In this document: piece after piece, positions 17,156 through 26,101 of the stretch
Layout: each line of letters starts with the position of its first letter
Numbering within the stretch: position 1 is the first letter of the stretch
NCBI GenBank assembly: GCA_937923325.1
Contig: CAKZUQ010000012.1
Location: 1 to 63,010 of the forward strand
Direction of reading: 5' to 3'
From: an uncultured Bacteriovoracaceae bacterium
Lineage (GTDB): Bacteria; Bdellovibrionota; Bacteriovoracia; Bacteriovoracales; Bacteriovoracaceae
DNA length: 63,010 bases
Program-made: the position numbers and the translations under genes
The notes under the pieces: generated by a model
Told to the model about the DNA's origin: nothing
The model's database searches: none
Seen by the model: the letters and a program-made list of their open reading frames with translations, nothing else

Positions 17156-17726
17156 TATAAAATACTCTCAACCTGATTTCTATAGATTTAATCGAGACTC
17201 GATAAATTTAGCTATCATTGCATTTGATTTTCTTAAAACTGAAAATATATCAACTGTGTTAGATCTTGCAGCTGGATCTGGAGTCGTTGGTATAGAGTTT
17301 TATTTGAAATTAAATAAAAATGTAGAAATGCATTTTCTAGAAAAACAAAAAGAATTTATTCCTCATTTAAAAAAGAATATTGAATCTTTTAATATAAAAG
17401 AATCAAAAATAATAAATGAGGATATGTTTAAGTTAGAAGCTACAAGTAAATATGACCTGTTACTTTGTAATCCTCCATACTTTGTAAGTGAGGAATCAAG
17501 ATTGGGACCAAATGAAAACCGAAATTTATGTCGAATTATAATGAGAAAAGATATAGAACATTTCTTTAAAGTTCTTAATAAGTTCATTGCTAAGAATACC
17601 TATATTTGTTTATGTTTTCCTAAGGACTCAAAGCAATGGATGCAACAACTTGTTAAGAGCGATTTTACTTGTTTGAAAGAAATTATCGTCGATAATATTA
17701 AGTTTTTAATCCTTCAAAATATATAA
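17148..17726 (+). CDS. TrmN6-like N6-adenine tRNA methyltransferase
   Basis: The 192-residue protein is a class I SAM methyltransferase. Motif I is VLDLAAGSGVVGIEF and motif IV is NPPYF, as in enzymes that methylate exocyclic amines of adenine; an N-terminal QPDFYRFNRDSI resembles YfiC/TrmN6, which methylates A37 of tRNA1-Val. It starts at TTG inside the end of the preceding gene. It is shorter than YfiC (about 245), so another small-molecule or RNA target is possible. The last 21 bases overlap the convergent DciA-like gene. Confidence 0.65.
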   Translation: MDNIKYSQPDFYRFNRDSINLAIIAFDFLKTENISTVLDLAAGSGVVGIEFYLKLNKNVEMHFLEKQKEFIPHLKKNIESFNIKESKIINEDMFKLEATSKYDLLLCNPPYFVSEESRLGPNENRNLCRIIMRKDIEHFFKVLNKFIAKNTYICLCFPKDSKQWMQQLVKSDFTCLKEIIVDNIKFLILQNI

Positions 17727-18239
17727 AGTCTCTAAGAGTTCTCTAATTTCTTGATCTTCAACTTCTTTAAACATATCTTTAGCTTCAATCTTTTTTTGCT
17801 GAAGTTTTGGATTAAAGCGATGGCCTTTGACTTCTTTTTTTGGACGAGCAAGCTGTTTTGTCTGATTAAACTCTTCGGTCGAAAACTTTCCGTGAGAAAA
17901 TTTAATATTTTTAATATGACCTTTAAATTTTGGATAAAGCTCTTCAATTCTAGATATTATTTGTTGAGACATAAATCCAAGCTCTTGAGAAAAAATTGAA
18001 TGCTTTGTCATTATAATCAATGAGGAGCTTTTAACTTTAAGAGGAATTGTGTTTTCACTTAGCATCTTTCCAACAATCTTCTCCCAGTTCTTTACCAGGT
18101 AGATAAAGTCAAAAGTTGAGTCTCCTCTTGAGTAAAGACCTTTGTTTTTTCTTTGTTTTCGTCTTTTTTGCTCCGTGCTATAAAGCTCTTCGGTATCATC
18201 TCCAGATGCTAGAATGTCGCTTAAAGATCTCATGCTCAT
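17706..18239 (-). CDS. DUF721/DciA-like protein
   Basis: The 177-residue protein has a basic N-terminus (EQKRRKQRKNKG) and a central block NWEKIVGKMLSENTIPLKVKSSSLIIMTKHSIFSQELGFM that follows the DUF721 pattern (W..IVG, T.P, L.V....W..EL). DciA of this family helps load the replicative helicase DnaB in bacteria lacking DnaC. The C-terminal part is charged and likely disordered. It is divergent from the LptE-like gene (89 bp between starts) and convergent with the TrmN6-like gene. Confidence 0.7.
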   Translation of the reverse strand: MSMRSLSDILASGDDTEELYSTEQKRRKQRKNKGLYSRGDSTFDFIYLVKNWEKIVGKMLSENTIPLKVKSSSLIIMTKHSIFSQELGFMSQQIISRIEELYPKFKGHIKNIKFSHGKFSTEEFNQTKQLARPKKEVKGHRFNPKLQQKKIEAKDMFKEVEDQEIRELLETLYILKD

Positions 18240-18328
18240 AAGTTAGAATTATCAGTTTAAGAGTACTAAGGCCAGTCTAGAGAAGATTTAACTTGTCTAG
18301 CTGCTAAGTTTTAGATAGCTATAAAACT

Positions 18329-18961
18329 ATGAAATTATTAATACTTTTACTATTTGTTTCTTGCCAAGGTTATCAACTTCAAACAAAAAAAAATCCTTTT
18401 TCTCGATATGGCGTCACAAGTGTCGCTGTGGAGAATTTTTATAATCACAGTAATATGAATAATGTTTCTTCGAGTTTCACAAAAGAAATGGTGTTTATGT
18501 TATCTAGCTTTTCGAAACTTAAGGTTAAAAATAACACAAAGAATGTAGATGCTGTTCTTGTCGGAATCATTGAGAGTACAGACTCCAGAAGAGAATCCAG
18601 AGTAAGAAGTGATGATATTGTTTCAAGTAGTATTCTTGAAAACAGGGTCGATTCATCAAAAAGAGTTGATTACTACATTCCAACAAAAACAACTTTAAAA
18701 TTAAATTTGAAATTAATGCTTATTAAATCTTTTAAACGAACAGATATTAATTCACTTAAGACTGATGGCGAACTTATAGACCCTAGAGTTCTTTTTACAG
18801 AGAGAATACCTCTAACAGAAGCTTATACTCGTGAAGTATTAGATGGAGCGACTAATAACTTTACTACAACTAGAGCGAATGGAGCCGAAAAGAATGCTCT
18901 AGAGCAAATGGCCATCAATGCTGCAAATACTTTTAAAGAGATGATTCTATATGCATTCTAA
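18329..18961 (+). CDS. lptE: LptE-like LPS assembly lipoprotein
   Basis: The 210-residue protein has a short lipoprotein signal ending FVSC (Cys12), then GYQLQTKKNPFSRYGVTSVAVENFYNHS. This matches the LptE start ('CGYRL', then a strand and 'V..F.N.S'). LptE plugs the LptD barrel that inserts lipopolysaccharide into the outer membrane. The neighbour downstream is HolA-like, and lptE-holA is a conserved pair in Proteobacteria, which supports both calls. Overall similarity is low, as is normal for this family. It overlaps the next gene by 11 bases. Confidence 0.72.
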   Translation: MKLLILLLFVSCQGYQLQTKKNPFSRYGVTSVAVENFYNHSNMNNVSSSFTKEMVFMLSSFSKLKVKNNTKNVDAVLVGIIESTDSRRESRVRSDDIVSSSILENRVDSSKRVDYYIPTKTTLKLNLKLMLIKSFKRTDINSLKTDGELIDPRVLFTERIPLTEAYTREVLDGATNNFTTTRANGAEKNALEQMAINAANTFKEMILYAF

Positions 18962-19904
18962 ATATAAAATATGGGATTTTATTTCTCAAAACCCTAATAC
19001 TCTAGACCTAGCAACACAGGGATTAGTTGCATTTCATATCTATGAACCTTTATTTAAGCAAAGAATTATTGATAATATTTTTTTTAAAGAAAACCGAGAT
19101 GAATTTAGAAGTTTAAGTGCTAAAGAAATATCTATTGGATGGGTAGAGGATAACTTAAAGTCTTTAAGTTTATTTGGAAATACTGATTCATTTATTATTA
19201 CTGATGCACAAGAGTTAAAAGAACAAGTTAAACAAGAACTATTATCTTCTGAACTAATGCTCGAAGGGCGTTATGTTATTTTAGTTTTTGATAAGTCTGA
19301 TAAAATGTTTGTTGAGCTAACAAAAAACACAGAGGCCATGTCCGTTTCGATTGTGGAGCATCCTTTTTGGGAAGCCGATAAGCTTTTAGATTATACTGCA
19401 AAACAGTTTAAGGTTAAACTGGACTTCGAATCTAAAGAGTATCTGTTAGAAGTTGTTAATAACACCTATCTAGACTTCTTGAATATTTGTTCTCAGCTAG
19501 AGTTAAATTTTGGAACAGCAATTGTTTCTAAGGAAGATTTAAACTCTGTAATCATTAAAAATAGAATTGATAACTTTGAATTCGCTAAGCTTTTTGGTTT
19601 TAAACAATCTAAGTTATTCTTCAAAAAGTTAAAAGAAATTGATCCTGAGTATGATGAACTAAGATCGTTATTTTATTTTTTACAAACTCATATGCTTAAA
19701 ATTGGGTCCACTGACCATATTTATAAAAAATCAAAACAAAGTAAATATGATAAACAGATAATCGAACAATCTAAAATTTGGAAAGAAAAAGAGATTGAGC
19801 TTGGTTTAAAGTTTTTAAAAGGAATAGAATTCATGGCCAAGACAAAAAATGACCTTCTTTTCAATGACCTTAAGAGTTCTTACTTAAAAACCATTGTGGG
19901 TTAA
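18951..19904 (+). CDS. holA: DNA polymerase III delta subunit-like
   Basis: The 317-residue protein has the layout of HolA: an AAA-like N-terminal part without Walker A, a SLSLFGNTDSFIIT segment matching the typical 'SLF' strand, a KLLDYTAKQFKVKLD region and a C-terminal helical collar domain with RIDNFEFAKLFGF ('F.L.D' equivalent). HolA opens the sliding clamp as part of the clamp loader. Position behind the LptE-like gene agrees with the lptE-holA order. No signal peptide or membrane segment is present. Sequence conservation is weak. Confidence 0.62.
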   Translation: MHSKYKIWDFISQNPNTLDLATQGLVAFHIYEPLFKQRIIDNIFFKENRDEFRSLSAKEISIGWVEDNLKSLSLFGNTDSFIITDAQELKEQVKQELLSSELMLEGRYVILVFDKSDKMFVELTKNTEAMSVSIVEHPFWEADKLLDYTAKQFKVKLDFESKEYLLEVVNNTYLDFLNICSQLELNFGTAIVSKEDLNSVIIKNRIDNFEFAKLFGFKQSKLFFKKLKEIDPEYDELRSLFYFLQTHMLKIGSTDHIYKKSKQSKYDKQIIEQSKIWKEKEIELGLKFLKGIEFMAKTKNDLLFNDLKSSYLKTIVG

Positions 19905-20052
19905 TCCTCTTTCAAAATATATTTAAATAGTCTTCCATATGTAAGATTTTATAAATGTTGAAGAATAGGATATCTTATAGTTACAATAGGCAGTCGGTCT
20001 TTCTACGTTCCTTCCCCTTTTAGGTTAATATTAAGGATAAGATATTACAGAG

Positions 20053-21135
20053 TTAGAAATTCGCACAAGCATTATTTCGACGTTTGTCCAAGAGGGATTT
20101 TTCTTTAGCGTCTAATAACTTAGCTTTTGACCACTCACTAAGAATTCTATTAAATGACATACGATTTCTTTTTCCACTAACTTGTTTATTTAAACTCAGT
20201 AATAGAGCTGGATCTAGTTCCGATATTTCTATTTTAGTATGAGCGATTTCGTGCATAAGACTAACCAAGTTAGCTGGACAAGTTGTTGTAGAAAGGTATT
20301 CTCTCCAATACTCATACTCTTTGGGCACATAATCAAGAAACTTCTTTCCAATTGGTAGTCGCTTAGTCCAAAAAATAAAACGAGATAAATAATTAATACC
20401 TAGTGCACATTTCCCATTAAGAACCTCTTGATCTTTAATACAGAATTTTCTATCTAAATAATTGGTGTTGTTAATACTTTCAAAAATATCTATAGATTCA
20501 TTTAGATAAAACTGAGATAACGCTTCGACGGTCTTTTTTTCAGACCAAGGTGAAGCAGATGTTAGCATACCACTAGTTTTTATGTATAAATCAATTAGAG
20601 ATTGCTTTGTAGGATTGAAATCATATAATAATTTATAATTATCTTTAGATAGTACGCCTACATTTCCGAAACTTGTTGCCGTTATCAAGCATAAATTATC
20701 TACACTTTTTGAAGACGGATTTTTCAAGTCATTTGCAATTTTATGGGCTAATAAGTCACCAGAGTAGCATGACAAATTTACGACTCCAAGCTTCCTATCT
20801 CTTGATACATTATTCATAACCTGCAAAACATCAGCAGCTGATTCGTTTCCGTCATCAGAGCCACAAACACCGGAAGCACCTCCATGAGCAATTTGAAAAA
20901 CAAGAACTTTAGATTTATCATGTTCAGATTTCGTTTTCATTTTTATTTGAAAGCTCTTCCAACTTTTAACTACGGTGCACTTCATGTGCTTAAACTTATG
21001 TTCTATCGAATTTTTCTTATAGTTGAAAATGTCAAAAGTATTATCTACATCCCTTTCAAAACCAGAAATAATATAGCAATCTGAAGCTCTAACAGATGTA
21101 TTTATAAGAAAAAGAAGTAATAAAAAATAATTCAC
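20053..21135 (-). CDS. Secreted caspase-like (clan CD) cysteine peptidase candidate
   Basis: The 360-residue product has a signal peptide (cleavage near VRAS, residue 17). Two strand-plus-motif blocks match clan CD peptidases: VLVFQIAHGGASG with candidate catalytic His84, and LGVVNLSCYSGDLLA with candidate catalytic Cys123. In caspase, gingipain, clostripain and legumain families the His-Gly and the Cys at strand ends have the same spacing order. Further cysteines suggest disulfides, as expected outside the cytosol. A later block SLMHEIAHT looks like HExxH but lies outside the conserved core and may be fortuitous. The gene stands alone with a 400-bp upstream gap. Substrate is unknown. Confidence 0.6.
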   Translation of the reverse strand: MNYFLLLLFLINTSVRASDCYIISGFERDVDNTFDIFNYKKNSIEHKFKHMKCTVVKSWKSFQIKMKTKSEHDKSKVLVFQIAHGGASGVCGSDDGNESAADVLQVMNNVSRDRKLGVVNLSCYSGDLLAHKIANDLKNPSSKSVDNLCLITATSFGNVGVLSKDNYKLLYDFNPTKQSLIDLYIKTSGMLTSASPWSEKKTVEALSQFYLNESIDIFESINNTNYLDRKFCIKDQEVLNGKCALGINYLSRFIFWTKRLPIGKKFLDYVPKEYEYWREYLSTTTCPANLVSLMHEIAHTKIEISELDPALLLSLNKQVSGKRNRMSFNRILSEWSKAKLLDAKEKSLLDKRRNNACANF

Positions 21136-21535
21136 ATAAACCTATCGGTATTAAGTTGAGATACCTTGAAATAGTATCTTGGTGGAGTGAGTCAACTTAA
21201 AAGAGAACGCTCATAGTTTTTCTGACTAAAGGGATAGGAGAACTTTGAGAAAAGTATTTCTATTAGTAGAAATATCTGGCACTCTTCCAATATGCCAGAT
21301 GATACCCTTTCTTATCCTAATTTATCTATAAAAGAATAAAATTAAAGCTAGGTGCATAAAATATAAACAATTCTCTTACATATATGTCTCCGAACACTAC
21401 ATATATTTGACTGTATTTCTTATGTTCAGTGTTTAATATCTAAGCAGTTTCTTTGTGAATTTTAGTACTAAGTTATTGATTTTACATCATTTGAATTGGC
21501 CTCTCTGTTGCAACATCTTATGTGAGAGGTTTTAT
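21136..21535. other. Intergenic divergent region
   Basis: No gene is supported here. The region separates the caspase-like gene from the large secreted pair. It contains a perfect 8-bp inverted repeat (ATCTGGCA at 21274-21281 and TGCCAGAT at 21293-21300, 11-base loop) without a T-tract, and a smaller AGATAC/GTATCT repeat near 21164-21182; either could be a regulatory site. Confidence 0.5.
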
Positions 21536-23518
21536 ATGATGAGATTAACAGTAACATTATTATTTATAGTATGCATCGCTTATGGAGAGCACTTCTCTGC
21601 TTCTATCAGCAAGTCAGCTTTGGATCAAATTATTAAATCTGGAATTGATTCGTACAGTGAGAGCCAAGCAATACCTACTTATGTTATTCCATCACAAAAA
21701 GTACATCTTAAAATTAGCAAAGAAGAAATCAACAATTATGAAATTGTTTCGGAGATTAAAAAGTACGTAAATATCGACCTATCAAAAGATTTTAATTATT
21801 CATTAAGTTGGTCTCCAATGACAGTTGAGTTTAGGTTGAAAAAGAATAACTTTAAATATGACTTTGAAGGAAATTCTAAAAATTTTACAGTTTGGGCCAA
21901 GGCTCAAATTAAATCATTAAGAGTTTCAGGAGCGAATTTTGAAATTTGTGAAATCTTAAATAAAGAATGCATCAAAGAAAATGGAGCATATGTAAAAATT
22001 AAAAACTTTAATATCGAATTGAAAGATAGAGATCTAATAGATGCGGTAGTTGCTTTAAATATTAAAAATTCAAATGATAAAGTATTAGTTCGTAATACAG
22101 CATTGTATTCATCATTGTTTACTCCAAATACATATAAGACAAAAAAAATATATTCAAAATTCAATATTTCTAATAAAATGCCAAAGTTAAATATTAACTT
22201 TTCTGATATCATAATTCCTGCTCCTGTTTTAACAGTTGGAAATAAAAAAGTTAAATTGAATACTTCTGGTTTAAAAACAGCAATACTTTCTCAAAGAGAA
22301 TTCTTAGCATCACAATTGTTACATATCGTAGGTGAATTTATATCTACAGACCTTTCAAGTATCGTGACAGAAGGAGTTATGGGAGATCTAAATGAGATTA
22401 CTAAACGAATAGATTTATTTGATTTTTCTAATAGTGTCGTTATTAGACCTAGACCTGAATCTGCTATAGATAAATCGTATGTAAGTGTTGTTGAAGACTA
22501 CAAAAACTTTAATTCTAATATCTCAAATGAATTACTTTCAATGGTTTTAGATATGATAAATCATACTGAAGTAGATTTGGAGTATTTAGGGTTAAGACCT
22601 TCTGATAATGAATCTCTTGCTTTTGACTATAATATTCATGCCTCATTAAATAATAGAGTATTAAATACAAATAGTAATATTCTTAATGGATTAAAGAAAA
22701 TCACAAATCCTCAATTTTCTCAATTATCAAAGAAACATGATGTTGCACTTGCGATTGGAGAACCATTTTTGAATGGTATTTTAGACTCTGCTGTGTCAAG
22801 TGGAATAGTTACAAAAATATTTGAAGAAAAAGCTGGAGTACCTGGTTTAGATATCAAAAATATCAAAATACACTTTGATCAAAGATCAACAGCGCAATTA
22901 CATTCAAAAAGTATTAAAACAAACTTTAGAGACTTTAAAGAAGTTGTTATTGAGAGTACAGCAGTAAAGCAAAGAAGATTTAAGGATTCAAGCTTAAAAA
23001 ATGAACTTGATTTAAAAATAAAGAATGATTTTTCTAGAATGTATAATACAGGTACATTTACAGTTGTTGCAAATGTAGAGCTAGATCTAAGTGAAATGCA
23101 AGCAGTTGGTATTAAGAAGAAATTCAAAAACTTTATTGCATCAACTCTTGAGTCAAATTTAGTTTGGTTTCCTATTGAAATTCAATTTAGACCTGTAATT
23201 AAGTTTATTAATGGAATAAGTCATTTAAGTTTAAAGTTTATTCCTAACAAAGGTAATAAACTTCTAAACTCTTATAGCTACCCGATGAAGGATATGTATA
23301 GTGTTGTTGAGGAAGGAATAGTTGAAACTTTAAAAGAGACTTTGTTTGATGAATTATCTGGAGAGATCTTATTAGATATTTCCAATTATATTCAATTTCC
23401 AGGCTTAAGAGCAACACCTGTAGGTATAGAATTTTTAAAATCAGGTCATATGGGATTGTTACTAAATATTAATGATTTAAATCTAAAAGAATTAGTAGAT
23501 TATATAGGTGGTATGTAA
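21536..23518 (+). CDS. Large secreted protein, possible TULIP-type lipid-binding fold (first of pair)
   Basis: The ATG at 21536 has GAGAGG six bases upstream and gives a signal peptide (MMRLTVTLLFIVCIAYG), so 660 residues; an upstream ATG lacks both. The mature protein is rich in long alternating strands with few cysteines. Segments such as SASISKSALDQIIKSGID and later EFLASQLLHIVGEFIS resemble the helix-after-strand pattern of TULIP (BPI-like) domains, which bind lipids in a tubular groove. I do not recognise a named family. The stop overlaps the start of the next gene (TAATG), and both are similar in size and texture, so they probably act together in the periplasm. Confidence 0.6.
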   Translation: MMRLTVTLLFIVCIAYGEHFSASISKSALDQIIKSGIDSYSESQAIPTYVIPSQKVHLKISKEEINNYEIVSEIKKYVNIDLSKDFNYSLSWSPMTVEFRLKKNNFKYDFEGNSKNFTVWAKAQIKSLRVSGANFEICEILNKECIKENGAYVKIKNFNIELKDRDLIDAVVALNIKNSNDKVLVRNTALYSSLFTPNTYKTKKIYSKFNISNKMPKLNINFSDIIIPAPVLTVGNKKVKLNTSGLKTAILSQREFLASQLLHIVGEFISTDLSSIVTEGVMGDLNEITKRIDLFDFSNSVVIRPRPESAIDKSYVSVVEDYKNFNSNISNELLSMVLDMINHTEVDLEYLGLRPSDNESLAFDYNIHASLNNRVLNTNSNILNGLKKITNPQFSQLSKKHDVALAIGEPFLNGILDSAVSSGIVTKIFEEKAGVPGLDIKNIKIHFDQRSTAQLHSKSIKTNFRDFKEVVIESTAVKQRRFKDSSLKNELDLKIKNDFSRMYNTGTFTVVANVELDLSEMQAVGIKKKFKNFIASTLESNLVWFPIEIQFRPVIKFINGISHLSLKFIPNKGNKLLNSYSYPMKDMYSVVEEGIVETLKETLFDELSGEILLDISNYIQFPGLRATPVGIEFLKSGHMGLLLNINDLNLKELVDYIGGM

Positions 23519-25269
23519 TGAGAATATTGTTATTTATAAGTATATTATTTAGTTCTCTGGCATTTAGCTCTAATCCAGATATCCTAGTATATTCTAAAGT
23601 AAATACTGAGTGGAATGTTTTTTTATTAAATAAGTTTCAAGTTTTCATGAAAAACTTAGAGCTTAATGTTGATCCTTATTATTATTATCATAATGATATC
23701 ATTAACTATGATGAATCTTCAATTAATGACTTTGTCTCAGACGATGTAAGCTTGTTTATCGAAGATATTGAGAAAGCTTCTGGTCTAACTATTTTGGAAC
23801 TTCACCCAGAATTAAACCTTTCTGGATTTGGATATTCAATTGATAAAATATTACCAACAATAAAACCAATAGAAATTAATGGGGATTTAGAATTGGCCTC
23901 AAGAATTAAACTTGAAGGATTGAAAGCTTTTGGTGAGGAATTGAAATTAAGTTTTTTAATTTCAACTTTAGACAAAACAGAAAGAATATCAGCTCTGGAT
24001 GTTAAAATTTTAAATCCAAAAATTACTATTAAAAATGATGAAAAATTATGTTTTGATCTTACTTTATTGTTAGAGGAAGGAAATGATGAAACAAGACTTA
24101 ACTTTACAAAAGCTAACTTTGATATGATTACGAAAGCTCTCTCTGAAAACGAAAACCTTGTAGAGATTACATATGACTCAGTTGAGATTCCAAATGTTGA
24201 GTTAAATTTGATGGGACGGTCAATAACTGTTAACTCAAATAAAGTTAAAGAAATTATTGATAATAATAAAAGTAAAATAAAAAAGTTATTTGTAGGACAA
24301 ATAAAAACACTCTTTGAAAGAAATGGAGCTCTTGAAGTTTTAAAGCATTTTGATAAAACAACATTCAAAAATAGTCAATGGATTAAACCAACTACAGATA
24401 CAGCATTTCCTATGTTTATAGGTCTTAAAGATTACGCTGTTCCTTTTAAAGATATCGTAAGAGTTGAATTGGAAGGTGATTTTTGTACAACATCAAACTT
24501 TTTAGATAATAATGAAAACTGTATACATAATAAAATTACATCTTCGGCTAAGTCCATGGTAACGACTGCAGATATATCTTATTCATTAAAGCATATCGAG
24601 AATATATTTGAAGAAAGTGAAGATGTTAGTTTATTGGCAAGTATCAGTGAAGATTATATTAATAAGGCTATTTCAACAACTGTTGACTTTGGCCTTTGGG
24701 ATGAAATGCTTCAAGATGTAGGTCTTGAACTTGGTGATCAGAATGTTCAAGTCAGATTTAACAAAGAATCGCAAACAGCAACTTTATTTTTAGATGTAAT
24801 TTATAAAGTTGACGGGGTGAAAGGGTTTATAACAAAAGAAAAGAATATACGATTTCCATTAGTTTTAGATGTTAAAATTAGAATTGAAAAAGAGGAAAAA
24901 ATTCGTTTTGACAGTATTTCTCAGAGCCTCAAAATGACAGAAGTACCTTTTGTCGTATTTAATATTTTTGATGTCGACTTAGATGATAATTATTTTAACT
25001 ACGGTATATCTGAATATGACCTACCAAGTACTATTGGTAACGTTAGAAAAATTGTTAGAAAAAAAGTGATAAAAACTGTAAAAGATGAGCTTTTAGACTT
25101 TGATGCTCCTCAAGATAAGATGACATTGTTGAAGTGGAAAGGTACTGATGTTCCTCCTATAGAGCTTCCTGAAATCAATGGTATGAGCTTAGATAAAGTT
25201 GAAACTTACTCTGATGGACATGGAAGATTAAATCTTGTTATGAAATCAAGTAAGGTTATAAGTAATTAA
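23518..25269 (+). CDS. Large secreted protein, possible TULIP-type fold (second of pair)
   Basis: The 583-residue product has a signal peptide (MRILLFISILFSSLAFSS). The body alternates strands and charged helices; LLASISEDYINKAISTTVDFG recalls the SISKSALDQIIKSGID opening of the mature upstream protein, hinting that both contain the same repeat unit. It could form a lipid-binding tube, but this is inference from pattern only. Translation is coupled to the upstream gene through the TAATG overlap. The last 4 bases overlap the convergent methyltransferase gene. Confidence 0.6.
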   Translation: MRILLFISILFSSLAFSSNPDILVYSKVNTEWNVFLLNKFQVFMKNLELNVDPYYYYHNDIINYDESSINDFVSDDVSLFIEDIEKASGLTILELHPELNLSGFGYSIDKILPTIKPIEINGDLELASRIKLEGLKAFGEELKLSFLISTLDKTERISALDVKILNPKITIKNDEKLCFDLTLLLEEGNDETRLNFTKANFDMITKALSENENLVEITYDSVEIPNVELNLMGRSITVNSNKVKEIIDNNKSKIKKLFVGQIKTLFERNGALEVLKHFDKTTFKNSQWIKPTTDTAFPMFIGLKDYAVPFKDIVRVELEGDFCTTSNFLDNNENCIHNKITSSAKSMVTTADISYSLKHIENIFEESEDVSLLASISEDYINKAISTTVDFGLWDEMLQDVGLELGDQNVQVRFNKESQTATLFLDVIYKVDGVKGFITKEKNIRFPLVLDVKIRIEKEEKIRFDSISQSLKMTEVPFVVFNIFDVDLDDNYFNYGISEYDLPSTIGNVRKIVRKKVIKTVKDELLDFDAPQDKMTLLKWKGTDVPPIELPEINGMSLDKVETYSDGHGRLNLVMKSSKVISN

Positions 25270-26090
25270 TATACTTTGGCGCTGGCCTGAATAAAAGAGT
25301 AATAAAATACAGCATTCGGGTCATTTGCAACATTGTCTAGTTCTTCTTTAGCAAGTTTTACTGTATCTTCTGATACTTTATTATCTCTAAGTAGTTGATC
25401 TGAAGCACTCATCAACAAATCAGACCAAAACTCTATTGTTCTTTTTCTTTTATCTGGACATCTATTATCAAAGTGCCATGTTTTAGTTTCTGTTTTAACA
25501 TCTTTAAAGCCAATACTAAGAAGAAGATTACCAAGTTTTGCTCCAATAAATGGATCTCCAGAGTTCTCAAATTGATAATCATTAAAGGCCATCCAGTATT
25601 TCCATACATTTGGAGAGTAGGGATCTAGAAAAAAAGATGAATTCAATACTTCCGTTATATAAACTGTTGAGCCAGGTCTTAGGACACGTCTTACCTCACT
25701 TAAAACTTTAGTAGGGCTTGGTACATGTTCCAATAGCCAGCAAATGAAACCACCATCAAAACTATTTGATTCGAAGGCCAGTTTTTCAGCATTCATTTTA
25801 TGTAAATCATATCGCCCTTGGGCCACAGAGTTTTGACTGAGAGATTCTTTTGCACTCGCAAGTTGGTTTTCACTTAGATCAACACCAGTTAAATTAATTT
25901 TTGGAAAACGTCTGAGAATAATTTCACTCTGAGCTCCAACTCCACAACCAACTTCCAAAAGATTTTTACAATCTGATAAGTCTATATCTTGGTAAATAGA
26001 TTGTTCAGCAAAAGCAGCTTGAATTCTAAGTCTATCCTGTTCTGTCTGTGAGAAACCATGTAAATATGGAAAGTTAGATTTGTCACTCAT
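25266..26090 (-). CDS. SAM-dependent methyltransferase, unknown substrate
   Basis: The 274-residue protein is a class I methyltransferase of the Methyltransf_11/25 kind. Motif I is LLEVGCGVGAQSEIIL (about residues 44-59), motif II ends GVDLSENQL, and the segments FDGGFICWLLEHVPSP and VLRPGSTVYITEV are typical of small-molecule methylases. A C-terminal helical cap is present. It lies 11 bp after the protoporphyrinogen oxidase gene and is probably cotranscribed, but nothing ties it specifically to haem synthesis. Confidence 0.85.
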   Translation of the reverse strand: MSDKSNFPYLHGFSQTEQDRLRIQAAFAEQSIYQDIDLSDCKNLLEVGCGVGAQSEIILRRFPKINLTGVDLSENQLASAKESLSQNSVAQGRYDLHKMNAEKLAFESNSFDGGFICWLLEHVPSPTKVLSEVRRVLRPGSTVYITEVLNSSFFLDPYSPNVWKYWMAFNDYQFENSGDPFIGAKLGNLLLSIGFKDVKTETKTWHFDNRCPDKRKRTIEFWSDLLMSASDQLLRDNKVSEDTVKLAKEELDNVANDPNAVFYYSFIQASAKVY

Positions 26091-26101
26091 AAAATATCAC
26101 C

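Noticed and set aside
20254..20268. HExxH-like string in the caspase-like protein (MHEIAH)
   Set aside because: No downstream zinc ligand pattern is evident, and the His/Cys clan CD motifs explain the protein better.
21274..21300. Hairpin considered as a terminator
   Set aside because: The stem is perfect but followed by GATACCC and no T-tract on either side; noted only as a possible regulatory site.
23802..24368. Long antisense frame of 188 codons inside the second large secreted gene
   Set aside because: The plus-strand frame has a signal peptide and coupled start; the antisense frame has no ribosome site and looks like codon-bias shadow.
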